This document shows positions 25,619-32,720 of a stretch of DNA of 64,000 bases, one piece after another. Position numbers and translations under genes: made by a program. The stretch covers positions 1-64,000 of the IMG/VR virus record IMGVR_UViG_3300028800_000084; one strand, 5' to 3'. The notes below the pieces were generated by a model that did not search any database, had not been told where the DNA came from, and saw only the letters and a program-made list of their open reading frames with translations. The stretch is from a virus. The stretch's first letter is position 1; every line of letters begins with the position of its first letter.

Positions 25619-27036
25619 CGCTTCCTCCGTCTGGGCGTCGGCTTGCGCGGCGCTCGCTTACGTGCTTCCTGCGCTGCTGCCGTGAGCGCGGCTGAACGCG
25701 CCGGGTCGTCCGTGGCGGCGGCAATGGCATCGGTAACGTCCGCATAGTCCGTTTCCACGTCCTCTAGCACGTCATTCCACGGGTCAACGTCAATGGCAGC
25801 AGGGTCGGTGTTCCAGCGCGTGTTCAGCGCCGTGAAGATGCCCCGGTCGGTCATGTTCCAAGGTGGCTTGCTCAGAACCTCGTGCGGCTCGTCCGTGACC
25901 GTGAAGCCGAGCGCCGTGAGCCGGTCGAGGACGGGCTGGAACTTCTCGTGGGTGACGTGGCGCTCACCGACGATGTAGTGGACGCGCTTGAGCGTATCGT
26001 CGGCGGCGTGGAACAAGATGTCCATTTCGCTTCCCTCGACATCCAATTTCAATAGAGAGATGTACTCATAATCGCCCGTCATGAGTTCTTCCAGCATCAC
26101 CTTGTCGGAAACGATGACTGCTGACCCCTCAACGGCATCGGACGCCTTAGCAAGATAATGACCACCGCTGTTGATTGGGTCAACGGTCAGATAATTCAGC
26201 GTAGGGTCGTAGGTGAGCGCCGCCCTCACCGCAATTACGCCGTCCAGGTGTTCGGTGTTCCGCCATGTCAGGTCGTAATTGCCCAGCTCCGGCTCAATCG
26301 CCAGCACGCAGCAGTCCGGGTACAGGTGCTTGACCCATGCCGCGAAGTCACCTAGCATTGCTCCGGCGTCAATGACCGTCGTCAGCGGGAAGTCAGGCAG
26401 CGGATACGACTGCGCCTCCTGCACCGCGTGGCGGTCGGCAGGGCCGTACTGGTTCGTGCGGGTCAGCACAGTGACGCCGTTGAACGTGTACGGTTCGTAG
26501 GGCGGGCGCGGCGCGACTTTGCGATACACGTAAGTCAGGTCGTCCTGCTCAACCAGTTCAAGGCTCTCTGCGAAACTGGCGACCGCCTCAATGACCATCG
26601 GACTGTTGCTATCATGGGTTGCCACCAAGCCGCCGTCAGTGACGTGAGGGAGCCACGCCTCAAGGTCAGCCGCCGCCTGCCCGTGGTCGCCGTCCAGGAA
26701 GAACAGCGAAATGGGCTTGTCCCAGACCGCCGCAGCCTGAAGGGAGCGCATGTTTACCGGTTGGACGCGGGCGGATAGGCCGAACCGCGCCACGTTGGCC
26801 GTCCACGCCTCACGGTCGGCGTCTCCAAACGGGTAGTTGTCGGACGGGATGTGCGGGTCAACGGAAAAGACGGGCACATGAGCGTGCAGCGCCAGGGCAA
26901 TCGTTGATTTGCCCCGAAAGCAACCCACCTCGACTATCACGCCGTCGGAAATCGTCGCCGCGAGGCGGTTCAGAAGCCGAATTTCGCCCGGAAACATGAA
27001 ATTGTCGTACAGGTCGAACACCAGTTCAATTCCCAT
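25615..27036 (-). CDS. Double methyltransferase: Methyltransf_24-like plus FkbM-like
   Basis: This 473-residue protein contains two class I SAM folds. The first (residues ~1-175) has VIVEVGCFRGKSTIALAL and FFLDGDHGQAAADL, typical of Methyltransf_24. The second (~220-390) has TVIDAGAMLGDFAAWVKHL, VLAIEPELGNYDLTWRN and LLKLDVEGSEMDIL, the FkbM signature. A basic tail (KRAPRKPTPRRRKR) ends it. FkbM enzymes O-methylate sugars. The fusion suggests two methylations on one acceptor. Confidence 0.85.
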   Translation of the reverse strand: MGIELVFDLYDNFMFPGEIRLLNRLAATISDGVIVEVGCFRGKSTIALALHAHVPVFSVDPHIPSDNYPFGDADREAWTANVARFGLSARVQPVNMRSLQAAAVWDKPISLFFLDGDHGQAAADLEAWLPHVTDGGLVATHDSNSPMVIEAVASFAESLELVEQDDLTYVYRKVAPRPPYEPYTFNGVTVLTRTNQYGPADRHAVQEAQSYPLPDFPLTTVIDAGAMLGDFAAWVKHLYPDCCVLAIEPELGNYDLTWRNTEHLDGVIAVRAALTYDPTLNYLTVDPINSGGHYLAKASDAVEGSAVIVSDKVMLEELMTGDYEYISLLKLDVEGSEMDILFHAADDTLKRVHYIVGERHVTHEKFQPVLDRLTALGFTVTDEPHEVLSKPPWNMTDRGIFTALNTRWNTDPAAIDVDPWNDVLEDVETDYADVTDAIAAATDDPARSAALTAAAQEARKRAPRKPTPRRRKR

Positions 27037-27530
27037 CAGATTTCAACCCTTCTCAGTGGCGGGATGATGACATACTGCGCGTAAGCTTGCATACTGACGC
27101 TAATCACCCATCCAATCAGGATGCTCAGGTCGCGGTCGCTGCAATGTTCCTTGCGCCCTTCGGCAACCGCCAGTTCAATGGCCTTATCGAAATACTCATC
27201 GCGGCTTGGATTTCTTTTCGTCTCACTCCACTCCACGAAAGCATCACCGGAACGGTTCATGACCCGGCTCATTTTAGCGGGGTCGTCGTAAGCCAGATAA
27301 AAGCAAACCTTACCGTTGCCTTGCCCGAAGTCCAGCGGCCTTGCGTCGTCCGGCAGCACACTATCGTAACTTAGCCACAACTTGCCGTCCCAAACGCCCA
27401 GACTGACCGTATCGCCCAACGGCAGAAATTTTACCGCCGGGTTGCGTTCGAAGGGGCCGTTGTTCCACAGTTCCATGTCGGGCGGCAGTTTCGACAGCGC
27501 CCGCACGAGGTCAGCCACAGTTAGTGTCAT
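27036..27530 (-). CDS. Hypothetical 164-residue protein
   Basis: The ATG at 27530 overlaps the TerL stop as TAATG, so I prefer it to 27560. The N-terminus (MTLTVADLVRALSKLPPDMEL) is a pattern frequent in small phage proteins of unknown function. The C-terminus is a hydrophobic stretch (LSILIGWVISVSMQAYAQYVII) that could be membrane-associated. No enzyme motif. Confidence 0.55.
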   Translation of the reverse strand: MTLTVADLVRALSKLPPDMELWNNGPFERNPAVKFLPLGDTVSLGVWDGKLWLSYDSVLPDDARPLDFGQGNGKVCFYLAYDDPAKMSRVMNRSGDAFVEWSETKRNPSRDEYFDKAIELAVAEGRKEHCSDRDLSILIGWVISVSMQAYAQYVIIPPLRRVEI

Positions 27531-29200
27531 TAGCGTTTCCCCCCATTGCGCACTCTCCACGCCAGTTCGTCCGTTCGCTCAATCGTCTGCCCCGGTGACA
27601 GCGCCTTTTGCAAGGTCGGCGCAACGAGGCGCGGCACGTCCAGCGCCTTCCACAGGCCGTGCGCCACCTGGAACATGGACGTGCCGCCCCGGTACACGCA
27701 CTGCACGGCCAGCGTCCAACTGCTCGCCGCGTCGTCGTGCGAGCCTTCCGGCGCTTTGAGCGTGTTCACGTCGATGATGGACAGTTGCAGTATCGTTACG
27801 CGGTCGAACAGGATAGGTCGGCAGGCTTCCAGGTGCAGCCCGCCCGCCTCGTCCTTCGTCTCGCCAATCACTTCCGCCAGCGCCTTCTCGCCCGTGTCGT
27901 ACAGGGCGTTCTTGGAGCGCTCCGACGTCACCCACCCGGCGTCCCGCTCGGTGTTGCCGCGGCGGTTCATGCCGCGCCGCAGATTAGCCCCGCGCTCCTT
28001 CGACTGTGCGAGGAAAGCGTGACCGTGGTTGTTCAGTTCGAACAAGTCGGCGGCGTTGTTGTAGTAAAGCGACAGGTCGTAGGCGTAGTTGGCAAACTGC
28101 GTCGGCTCCACCTTGTTCTGAATAACGGCGCACTGCTCCAGTGTCTCGGCGTCCACGACACAAGCGAAACTGTCATCGCTATCGGTCGTGCCGCCCGCCG
28201 GGTCAGCGCCCAGCCCGTAAGTGCGGTCGGGGCGGGGCAGGATATAGAGCCTGAGGCCCGGTATCTGCGGAGCGTCGGCGGGCGTCAGCAAGGGGTCGCG
28301 CACTTGCGACACCGCCCGCAGCCAGGCCGGGCTGTAGCGCACGCTCAAGCTACGCGCCGACAGCGCCTCATCCGCCGTGCGCGGGTAATGCTTGTAGAGG
28401 CGGTCGAGCGTGCCGTAAGTCGAGAGCGCTTCTTTCTCCTGTTCGGCGTACCACTCCGCCGTGCGGTTGGGATTGTCGAACACGCCGAGGAAGGCAAAGC
28501 CCCACAAGCCGCCGCCCGCCATCGCCACCCGGCACAACTGCTGGAAGTGCGAGCCGGGCGTGTCCTCGTTGCGCGTCGAGAGGACAATCAGCGTGTTATC
28601 CCCGGCGTCGATGGTCGGGCGCACGTTGGAGATGAGCAGCGCCAGGTCGTCGGTAAAGTCGGCCTCGTCAATGACGACATCGGTGGCGGCGTTGGAGCGC
28701 CCGCCGGAGGAAGCCGGGAGTGCCTGGGCGCGGCTGCCGTTCGCCAGCCGGAACTCGTGGGCGCTGTCGGCGGTAATGTCCTGCTGCAACCACGGCGGCA
28801 GTCTGTCGTACATGCCGTGCAGACGCTCCAGTAGTTTTATAGCCTCATCGTCGCGCTGCGAGAACAGCAGCACTTCCCGTATCGGGCGGAACAACATCTT
28901 ATGCAGCTTATCAGCCACCACCAGCCACGTCAGGCCGTTCTGCCGAGCCTTGAGGATAGCCAGGAACTTATGCAACGCGAAAGCACCGAGTGCCCGCGCC
29001 TGCGCGTCCCACAGGGCGAACGGTATCCACGATGCACTCACGTTGTCGTAAATCTGGCAGTAGTGACTGATGAAATACGCGCTGTCGGCGGCGCAGCGCT
29101 CCCGTTCGGCGGCCACCTGCGTCTTCGTCGGCGGACGCGGGCGGGCAAAGGCGGCGTCGGCCAGGAAGGGCAGCAGGTCGGCGGGTAGGCGGTCAGGCAA
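27530..29200 (-). CDS. terL: Terminase large subunit
   Basis: The TTG at 29200 is chosen because AAGGA stands eight bases upstream and it overlaps the previous stop; this gives 556 residues. ATPase features are a Walker A-like KARQNGLTW (~86-92) and Walker B DVVIDEAD (~174-181). The nuclease domain starts with GLGADPAGGTTDSDDSF (~329-345), followed by LFELNNHGHAF and an acidic SHDDAASSW near the C-terminus. It pumps DNA into the prohead and cuts concatemers. The non-ATG start is the main uncertainty. Confidence 0.9.
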   Translation of the reverse strand: MPDRLPADLLPFLADAAFARPRPPTKTQVAAERERCAADSAYFISHYCQIYDNVSASWIPFALWDAQARALGAFALHKFLAILKARQNGLTWLVVADKLHKMLFRPIREVLLFSQRDDEAIKLLERLHGMYDRLPPWLQQDITADSAHEFRLANGSRAQALPASSGGRSNAATDVVIDEADFTDDLALLISNVRPTIDAGDNTLIVLSTRNEDTPGSHFQQLCRVAMAGGGLWGFAFLGVFDNPNRTAEWYAEQEKEALSTYGTLDRLYKHYPRTADEALSARSLSVRYSPAWLRAVSQVRDPLLTPADAPQIPGLRLYILPRPDRTYGLGADPAGGTTDSDDSFACVVDAETLEQCAVIQNKVEPTQFANYAYDLSLYYNNAADLFELNNHGHAFLAQSKERGANLRRGMNRRGNTERDAGWVTSERSKNALYDTGEKALAEVIGETKDEAGGLHLEACRPILFDRVTILQLSIIDVNTLKAPEGSHDDAASSWTLAVQCVYRGGTSMFQVAHGLWKALDVPRLVAPTLQKALSPGQTIERTDELAWRVRNGGKR

Positions 29201-29537
29201 GGTCGGCGTCCTTCTTCGGCAAATACCCGCAGCCAATAAGGCGTTCCGTCAGGTCAGCAAAAGCCAGAGGACCGAAATTGTGCCCAGGGTGCGGGAATGG
29301 CATCTCAAGGCACTCCGGGTAGCCAGCTTGAGAAACTTCTACAGCGCGGGCAATCGTGTCAACGCCGCTCCGCAAGAGCGCATTGCTTGTACGAGAACGT
29401 ATCTTTAGCTCCACGAAAGGGCCGCGCACCGCGATATATTTGCCCGCCTCAAGCGAAGGCATATCGTACAACTCCTCGATAATCTTTGCCTTGCCGTACC
29501 TCCCTATCAAAACGCGCAGTTCATCGCGCAGCGTCAT
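29193..29537 (-). CDS. Hypothetical 114-residue protein upstream of terL
   Basis: Overlaps both the ribbon-helix-helix gene (ATGA) and terL (8 bases). It has a helical N-terminus (LRDELRVLIGRYGKAKIIEEL) and a beta segment (GKYIAVRGPFVELKIRSRT). Not recognised. Its position would suit an auxiliary terminase protein. Confidence 0.5.
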   Translation of the reverse strand: MTLRDELRVLIGRYGKAKIIEELYDMPSLEAGKYIAVRGPFVELKIRSRTSNALLRSGVDTIARAVEVSQAGYPECLEMPFPHPGHNFGPLAFADLTERLIGCGYLPKKDADLA

Positions 29538-29944
29538 TCATCCTTCTTCTGCTGGTAAGACAACGGGGATACCCCACCTAGTTTTTTCTTCGCCTGCGCT
29601 TTGTTGAATGCAATCCGTTCGGCAGGCGTCATCTCTCGCTGTATTACAACTGGCGCAGGTTGTATTACATCTTCCGCCCCGTTGCCATTTTGTAATACAT
29701 TTTTGGACGGCTCAGGTGATTTATGTATTACAAGTTTTACCTTGCGACCCTTCGGCGGCTGATTTTGTATTACATCTGGCACGGGTTGTAATACATCAGG
29801 GATGGAGTAGGGCGGGTTGTAATACAACCGCAGAGCAGTCCGCCAGACCTGCGACCGCTGGCGTTTCGGAATGATGGACAGCCGTTCTAGCAGGTCGGCG
29901 TCCTTATCCGTGTTCAACCGCAAAGTAACTACCACCGTCGCCAT
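29534..29944 (-). CDS. Ribbon-helix-helix DNA-binding protein whose gene carries an operator array
   Basis: The ATG at 29944 gives 136 residues and follows an AAGGAA; the ATG at 29974 would lie at the transcription start. Residues ~1-42 (VVVTLRLNTDKDADLLERL ... RSQVWRTALRLYYN) fit a CopG/ParR-like ribbon-helix-helix fold. The rest is a low-complexity linker with repeated VLQ/VIQ/VIH tripeptides, each encoded by a copy of TGTAWTACA, and a basic tail. Three more copies lie upstream over the promoter. The protein probably binds these sites and represses itself; it could also serve partition or DNA packaging, given the next genes lead to terL. Confidence 0.7.
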   Translation of the reverse strand: MATVVVTLRLNTDKDADLLERLSIIPKRQRSQVWRTALRLYYNPPYSIPDVLQPVPDVIQNQPPKGRKVKLVIHKSPEPSKNVLQNGNGAEDVIQPAPVVIQREMTPAERIAFNKAQAKKKLGGVSPLSYQQKKDE

Positions 29945-29987
29945 TTGTAATACATTCCTTCCGATGTAATACAAAAAGTGTAATACA
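29640..29987. repeat. Array of ten TGTAWTACA sites
   Basis: Perfect 9-bp copies start at 29640, 29661, 29691, 29724, 29766, 29787, 29818, 29946, 29965 and 29979. TGTATTACA and TGTAATACA are reverse complements, so the site is a palindrome with an A/T centre. Seven copies lie in the coding region of the ribbon-helix-helix gene and three cover its start and promoter. Spacings are 21, 30, 33, 42, 21, 31, 128, 19 and 14 bp, several close to whole helical turns. About 0.5 copies would be expected by chance in the whole window, and I saw none elsewhere. Confidence 0.9.
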
Positions 29988-30005
29988 AACGTTCTGGCGC
30001 GTCAA
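29977..30005 (-). promoter_or_regulatory. Leftward promoter of the terminase operon
   Basis: On the minus strand, TTGACG (30000-30005), a 17-base spacer and TACACT (29977-29982) form a plausible sigma70 promoter. The tenth TGTAWTACA site overlaps the -10 box and the ninth lies over the start point, so a bound repressor would block it. Confidence 0.55.
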
Positions 30006-30012
30006 GCTTTGA

Positions 30013-30044
30013 GTCAAATTTGACCCAATTCCCCAATTGGGGAA
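30013..30044. promoter_or_regulatory. Two adjacent perfect palindromes
   Basis: GTCAAATTTGAC (30013-30024, 12 bp) and TTCCCCAATTGGGGAA (30029-30044, 16 bp) stand just upstream of the terminase-operon promoter. Both contain pieces of the iteron found in the replication gene at 46554-46632 (TTTGACC and TTGGGGAAAT), so the same protein may bind both loci. Function is inferred. Confidence 0.55.
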
Positions 30045-30091
30045 ATCCGCCCTTTTGCGATTTTTCGCGGCGCAAAATTTCCGCGCCCGGT

Positions 30092-30412
30092 TCATTTCGC
30101 CCACACCCAGTACACGGCGTAGCCGAGCACGACCACGTCCAGCAGTATCCAGAACGCACACCAGAACACCCACCACGGCAGGCTCTCTTCAAGGCGGTCG
30201 GACTTTATCGGCTCTGGTTGCACAGCAGGGACGCGGGACGGCGCGTGTTCGGCGGGGATATGCGGCGGCGGAATTAACCGTCCATCGACTTCAACGCGCA
30301 TGTCCGCCAGTTGCCGGTTGTAGGCAGCCTGCGCCTCGGCAATCTGTCGTTCGTAGTCGGCCCGTGCATCGGCAAGGGAGCGCTCGCGGGGCGGCTTCGG
30401 TTCAATGGTCAT
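30092..30412 (-). CDS. Small coiled-coil protein with C-terminal membrane anchor
   Basis: The ATG at 30412 overlaps the upstream stop (ATGA), giving 106 residues. A charged helix (ADARADYERQIAEAQAAYNRQ) is followed by a Pro-rich linker and one strongly hydrophobic segment (WWVFWCAFWILLDVVVLGYAV) ending in WAK. This is a tail-anchored membrane topology; function unknown. Confidence 0.6.
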   Translation of the reverse strand: MTIEPKPPRERSLADARADYERQIAEAQAAYNRQLADMRVEVDGRLIPPPHIPAEHAPSRVPAVQPEPIKSDRLEESLPWWVFWCAFWILLDVVVLGYAVYWVWAK

Positions 30413-30774
30413 GGCGTCACGTCCTCGAACCGGTAGCCGGGCGGCACCACGGGCAGCGCTGTGACCGTCCAGCCCGCCTGCCGGAACTGCGCTACGATGC
30501 TCTCGTGCTCGGCCAGCCACACGACCAGACCCTCGTCGTCACGCGGGCCGGGAAAGTCGAGCAGGCCCATCTTCAGACGCTCATTGATTATCGTCACTAT
30601 GGCCTCGCGCAGCGAAGCCTTATACTCCACCGCGCGAGGGCGCACCTCGGCGGGCGTCAGCGCGTGGACGATACTGCGCTCCTTCGCCCGCTTTGCCATC
30701 TCCTGCGGGTCGTCACCGTTACGCTGTCCGTACTCGTGCCATGCGGCGGCGAAGTCCAGATTGTCGATGTCCAT
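30409..30774 (-). CDS. Hypothetical 121-residue protein
   Basis: Soluble protein with a charged helical N-terminus (KRAKERSIVHALTPAEVRPRA) and a hydrophobic helix (EAIVTIINERLKMGLLDF). Overlaps the next gene by ATGA and follows 30778 by three bases. No family recognised. Confidence 0.5.
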   Translation of the reverse strand: MDIDNLDFAAAWHEYGQRNGDDPQEMAKRAKERSIVHALTPAEVRPRAVEYKASLREAIVTIINERLKMGLLDFPGPRDDEGLVVWLAEHESIVAQFRQAGWTVTALPVVPPGYRFEDVTP

Positions 30775-30777
30775 CTT

Positions 30778-31068
30778 CTACCTCCCGTAATCCGTGCAAT
30801 TTACCTTGTCTATCACCGGGTTAACGCCGAAGAAGCCGCACATCTGCCCGACAGTCAAGATGCCGTAGTCAGTCGGTTCCATGACCTCGAACGCTTGTAA
30901 CGCGCCGCTCGGTAGTTGTACTGCGACGTAATCCCCGCCGCGTTCCGTCCATAATCGTTCGACCGTTCCGATAGCGATAGGCAACGCGGGATGCGCATTG
31001 ATAGCTATCAGGAGCAGCAGAAGGGCTACCAGACCTGCGGCTAAACCCGCCACATTGTCATCATCCAT
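30778..31068 (-). CDS. Small membrane protein
   Basis: This 96-residue protein has one N-terminal membrane helix (AAGLVALLLLLIAINAHPAL) after an acidic start, then a beta-rich soluble part (DYVAVQLPSGALQAFEVMEP) with two cysteines. Probably membrane-anchored with an outside or periplasmic domain. Unknown function. Confidence 0.55.
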   Translation of the reverse strand: MDDDNVAGLAAGLVALLLLLIAINAHPALPIAIGTVERLWTERGGDYVAVQLPSGALQAFEVMEPTDYGILTVGQMCGFFGVNPVIDKVNCTDYGR

Positions 31069-31273
31069 TCGTTAGCTCCGTTCGTAGCTCGTGCGGGACG
31101 AGCGCCCTTTTGATTTTCTGCGCCGGATCGCCAGCGCCCTCACAGGAACTATTACCCGGCGGCCTAAAGACATGCGTTTACTTGCGTTCTGTCCCTATGC
31201 CCGCCCCTATGTGGTTGGCGTCCTACTGCCGTTAGAGGTTACTTCCGATAAGAGTATTTATCAGTAGTGAACA

Positions 31274-32035
31274 TCACTCGCCCTTATCGCCTAGCGCCTT
31301 GTCCTCGCCGCGTGCCAGCGCTGGCACCACGTTAGCGAGTCGTGGTAGATGCGCCTCTATCGCTGCCATGATGTCGTCGAGCGCTTGCACTGGGTCCAGG
31401 TTAGCGCGGGCGCATAGAGCGTCATAGCGCAGCATGGCAACCTCTAGCTCAGGCCGTACGCCGCTTAGCTTGTTGAGGTGCGTCCTGGCTATTCCCCCTA
31501 CCACGGCCAGGTCACGGGGCATGGCTGATCTCATCTTGTCGGTTGAGGTTAGTTCGTCTAGTGCGAGGTCTTCGACACGTTGCCATTTAGATGTTACCGC
31601 TTGCTTGCCGTCTAGTGCGGCTTGTTGGGCGTGCTCAATGCTCACAGTAGGCTTAGGCACAATGGCGCGTGCTTCGTCGTGCAGTTCGTCGTGCCAGCGT
31701 GCCAGTGTGCCAGTGGCGACATCGGCATTAAGGACAGCGCGCGCTGCGTTTAGGCCGTCCTCACTGAGAGGATGCTCCCGACCAGCGTGAAGCATGGCAA
31801 CCACGGCGTTAAGCTTTTCCTGGCTTGTCCAAGCGCGCGGGCTGGCACGTTTTCCAGTTCGCTTACTTTCGTCGGGTTCACTGCTTTGGGTACTTTGTAC
31901 ACTATCCGCGCTTGCCCTACGCGCAGCGCTACGCACGGGCGCATCGGCAGCGCTACGCACCGACGGCACCGCGCTAGAGCTTCCCGCGCTTGTGCTTCCG
32001 CGCTTGCCGCGTGTTGCGCTTGTTCTACGTGCCAT
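31274..32035 (-). CDS. Terminase small subunit candidate
   Basis: This 253-residue protein has a Ser/Arg/Ala-rich, disordered N-terminus (~1-65), then a helical region with a helix-turn-helix-like stretch (SEDGLNAARAVLNADVATGTLARWHDEL) and a helical C-terminus. The combination and its place upstream of terL suggest the DNA-recognition terminase subunit. The gene contains three GTGCCAG repeats at 8-bp period (31691-31713) and the perfect palindrome GTGCCAGCGCTGGCAC (31312-31327), possible packaging-site elements. Alternatively a general regulator. Confidence 0.45.
   Translation of the reverse strand: MARRTSATRGKRGSTSAGSSSAVPSVRSAADAPVRSAARRASADSVQSTQSSEPDESKRTGKRASPRAWTSQEKLNAVVAMLHAGREHPLSEDGLNAARAVLNADVATGTLARWHDELHDEARAIVPKPTVSIEHAQQAALDGKQAVTSKWQRVEDLALDELTSTDKMRSAMPRDLAVVGGIARTHLNKLSGVRPELEVAMLRYDALCARANLDPVQALDDIMAAIEAHLPRLANVVPALARGEDKALGDKGE
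31312..31327. repeat. 16-bp perfect palindrome GTGCCAGCGCTGGCAC
   Basis: Lies near the 3' end of the small-terminase candidate gene and shares GTGCCAG with a triple direct repeat at 31691-31713 in the same gene. It may be a protein-binding site such as a packaging element. Confidence 0.4.
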
Positions 32036-32094
32036 AGTCCCCTCGCTTATCGTTGGCCGCGATTATGGCGCATCGCGCAGTACAGCGCAACGTG

Positions 32095-32337
32095 CTAGGC
32101 GCTTTCATCGGGCAGCGGCGCATAGGGGGTATCGGCAGCAGCACCTACAACAGGCTTGCTAGGCCAATGGTGGTTGCCTCCTCGCTTAGGCTGTTCTACT
32201 GGCGTGCTAAGCATTGTAGTCAATCCGTCTCGGATGACTTCGGACATTTTTCGATGCTGGTTAAAAGCCTGTTGACGTAGTGCCTCATAGGTACTTTCGT
32301 CAATCAGGAATGTAACCCGCTTGAGTTTTTCAGGCAT
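32095..32337 (-). CDS. Ribbon-helix-helix protein (Arc/CopG-like)
   Basis: This 80-residue protein has an N-terminal ribbon-helix-helix (KRVTFLIDESTYEALRQQAFN, KMSEVIRDGLTTML) and a Pro/Ala tail. AGGAGG precedes the ATG. It is the first leftward gene of the divergent region and its promoter carries two tandem AGATTGTC octamers, so it is probably an autoregulated repressor. Confidence 0.7.
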   Translation of the reverse strand: MPEKLKRVTFLIDESTYEALRQQAFNQHRKMSEVIRDGLTTMLSTPVEQPKRGGNHHWPSKPVVGAAADTPYAPLPDESA

Positions 32338-32361
32338 AGGTTTTACTTCCTCCTGTTTTTA

Positions 32362-32390
32362 ACTCTAATCCGAGATTGTCAGATTGTCAA
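32362..32390 (-). promoter_or_regulatory. Leftward promoter with tandem octamer operator
   Basis: On the minus strand TTGACA (32385-32390), 17 bases and TAGAGT (32362-32367) form a promoter for the ribbon-helix-helix gene. The octamer GACAATCT is repeated back to back across the -35 and spacer (plus strand AGATTGTC at 32373 and 32381), a likely operator. Confidence 0.6.
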
Positions 32391-32422
32391 ACACGAGTTT
32401 TAGCAATTTACAAATTGGGGTA

Positions 32423-32451
32423 TTGACAAGATTATCATTATGGATTATTCT
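32423..32451 (+). promoter_or_regulatory. Rightward promoter of the small-gene block
   Basis: TTGACA (32423-32428), a 17-base spacer and TATTCT (32446-32451) give a sigma70-like promoter with a consensus -35. It would transcribe through the two hairpins into the HNH-AP2 gene and the following small genes. Confidence 0.6.
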
Positions 32452-32611
32452 TATGACAGTGAAGGAAAACAACAGCCCCGACGAACGAACCACGGCGGGA
32501 TGAACGGGAGTGACCGGCTCCAAAGGCGCGAAAGCGAACAAACAAGCGGCGACCAGCAGTTAACGTAACACTGCACGATAAAAGCGTTTTTGACGGATTA
32601 AATGAAGATAA

Positions 32612-32646
32612 CCAGCGATTAACTAGCACGAACGGTTAACCGCTGG
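32612..32646. other. Hairpin 1 in the 5' leader of the rightward block
   Basis: CCAGCGATTAAC and GTTAACCGCTGG pair over 12 positions with one mismatch around an 11-base loop. No T-tract follows, so it is not a classical terminator; a leader structure or protein site is more likely. Confidence 0.6.
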
Positions 32647-32660
32647 ATTGAAACAACATA

Positions 32661-32691
32661 GGATAGCGAACCGTTGTTTTGTTCGCTATCC
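32661..32691. other. Hairpin 2 in the 5' leader of the rightward block
   Basis: GGATAGCGAAC and GTTCGCTATCC form a perfect 11-bp stem with a 9-base T-rich loop, ending 29 bases before the HNH-AP2 start. It lacks a T-tract. Together with hairpin 1 it could control transcript stability or antitermination. Confidence 0.7.
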
Positions 32692-32720
32692 CATTGTCGC
32701 TTTAATCAAAAGGGCAATAA

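Larger units (their letters stand above)
32338..32720. other. Divergent intergenic region, no convincing gene
   Basis: These 383 bases separate the leftward late side from the rightward small-gene block. They hold a leftward and a rightward promoter, tandem AGATTGTC octamers (32373-32388), and two strong hairpins. Only very short ORFs (16 and 22 codons at 32453 and 32500) occur and neither has a good ribosome site. It is AT-richer than its surroundings. Confidence 0.7.

Noticed and set aside
27608-28834. 408-codon plus-strand ORF opposite terL
   Set aside because: Antisense shadow of terL; composition dominated by Arg/Val/Gly.
32453-32568. Two short ORFs (16 and 22 codons) in the divergent region
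   Set aside because: No ribosome site or composition supporting translation.
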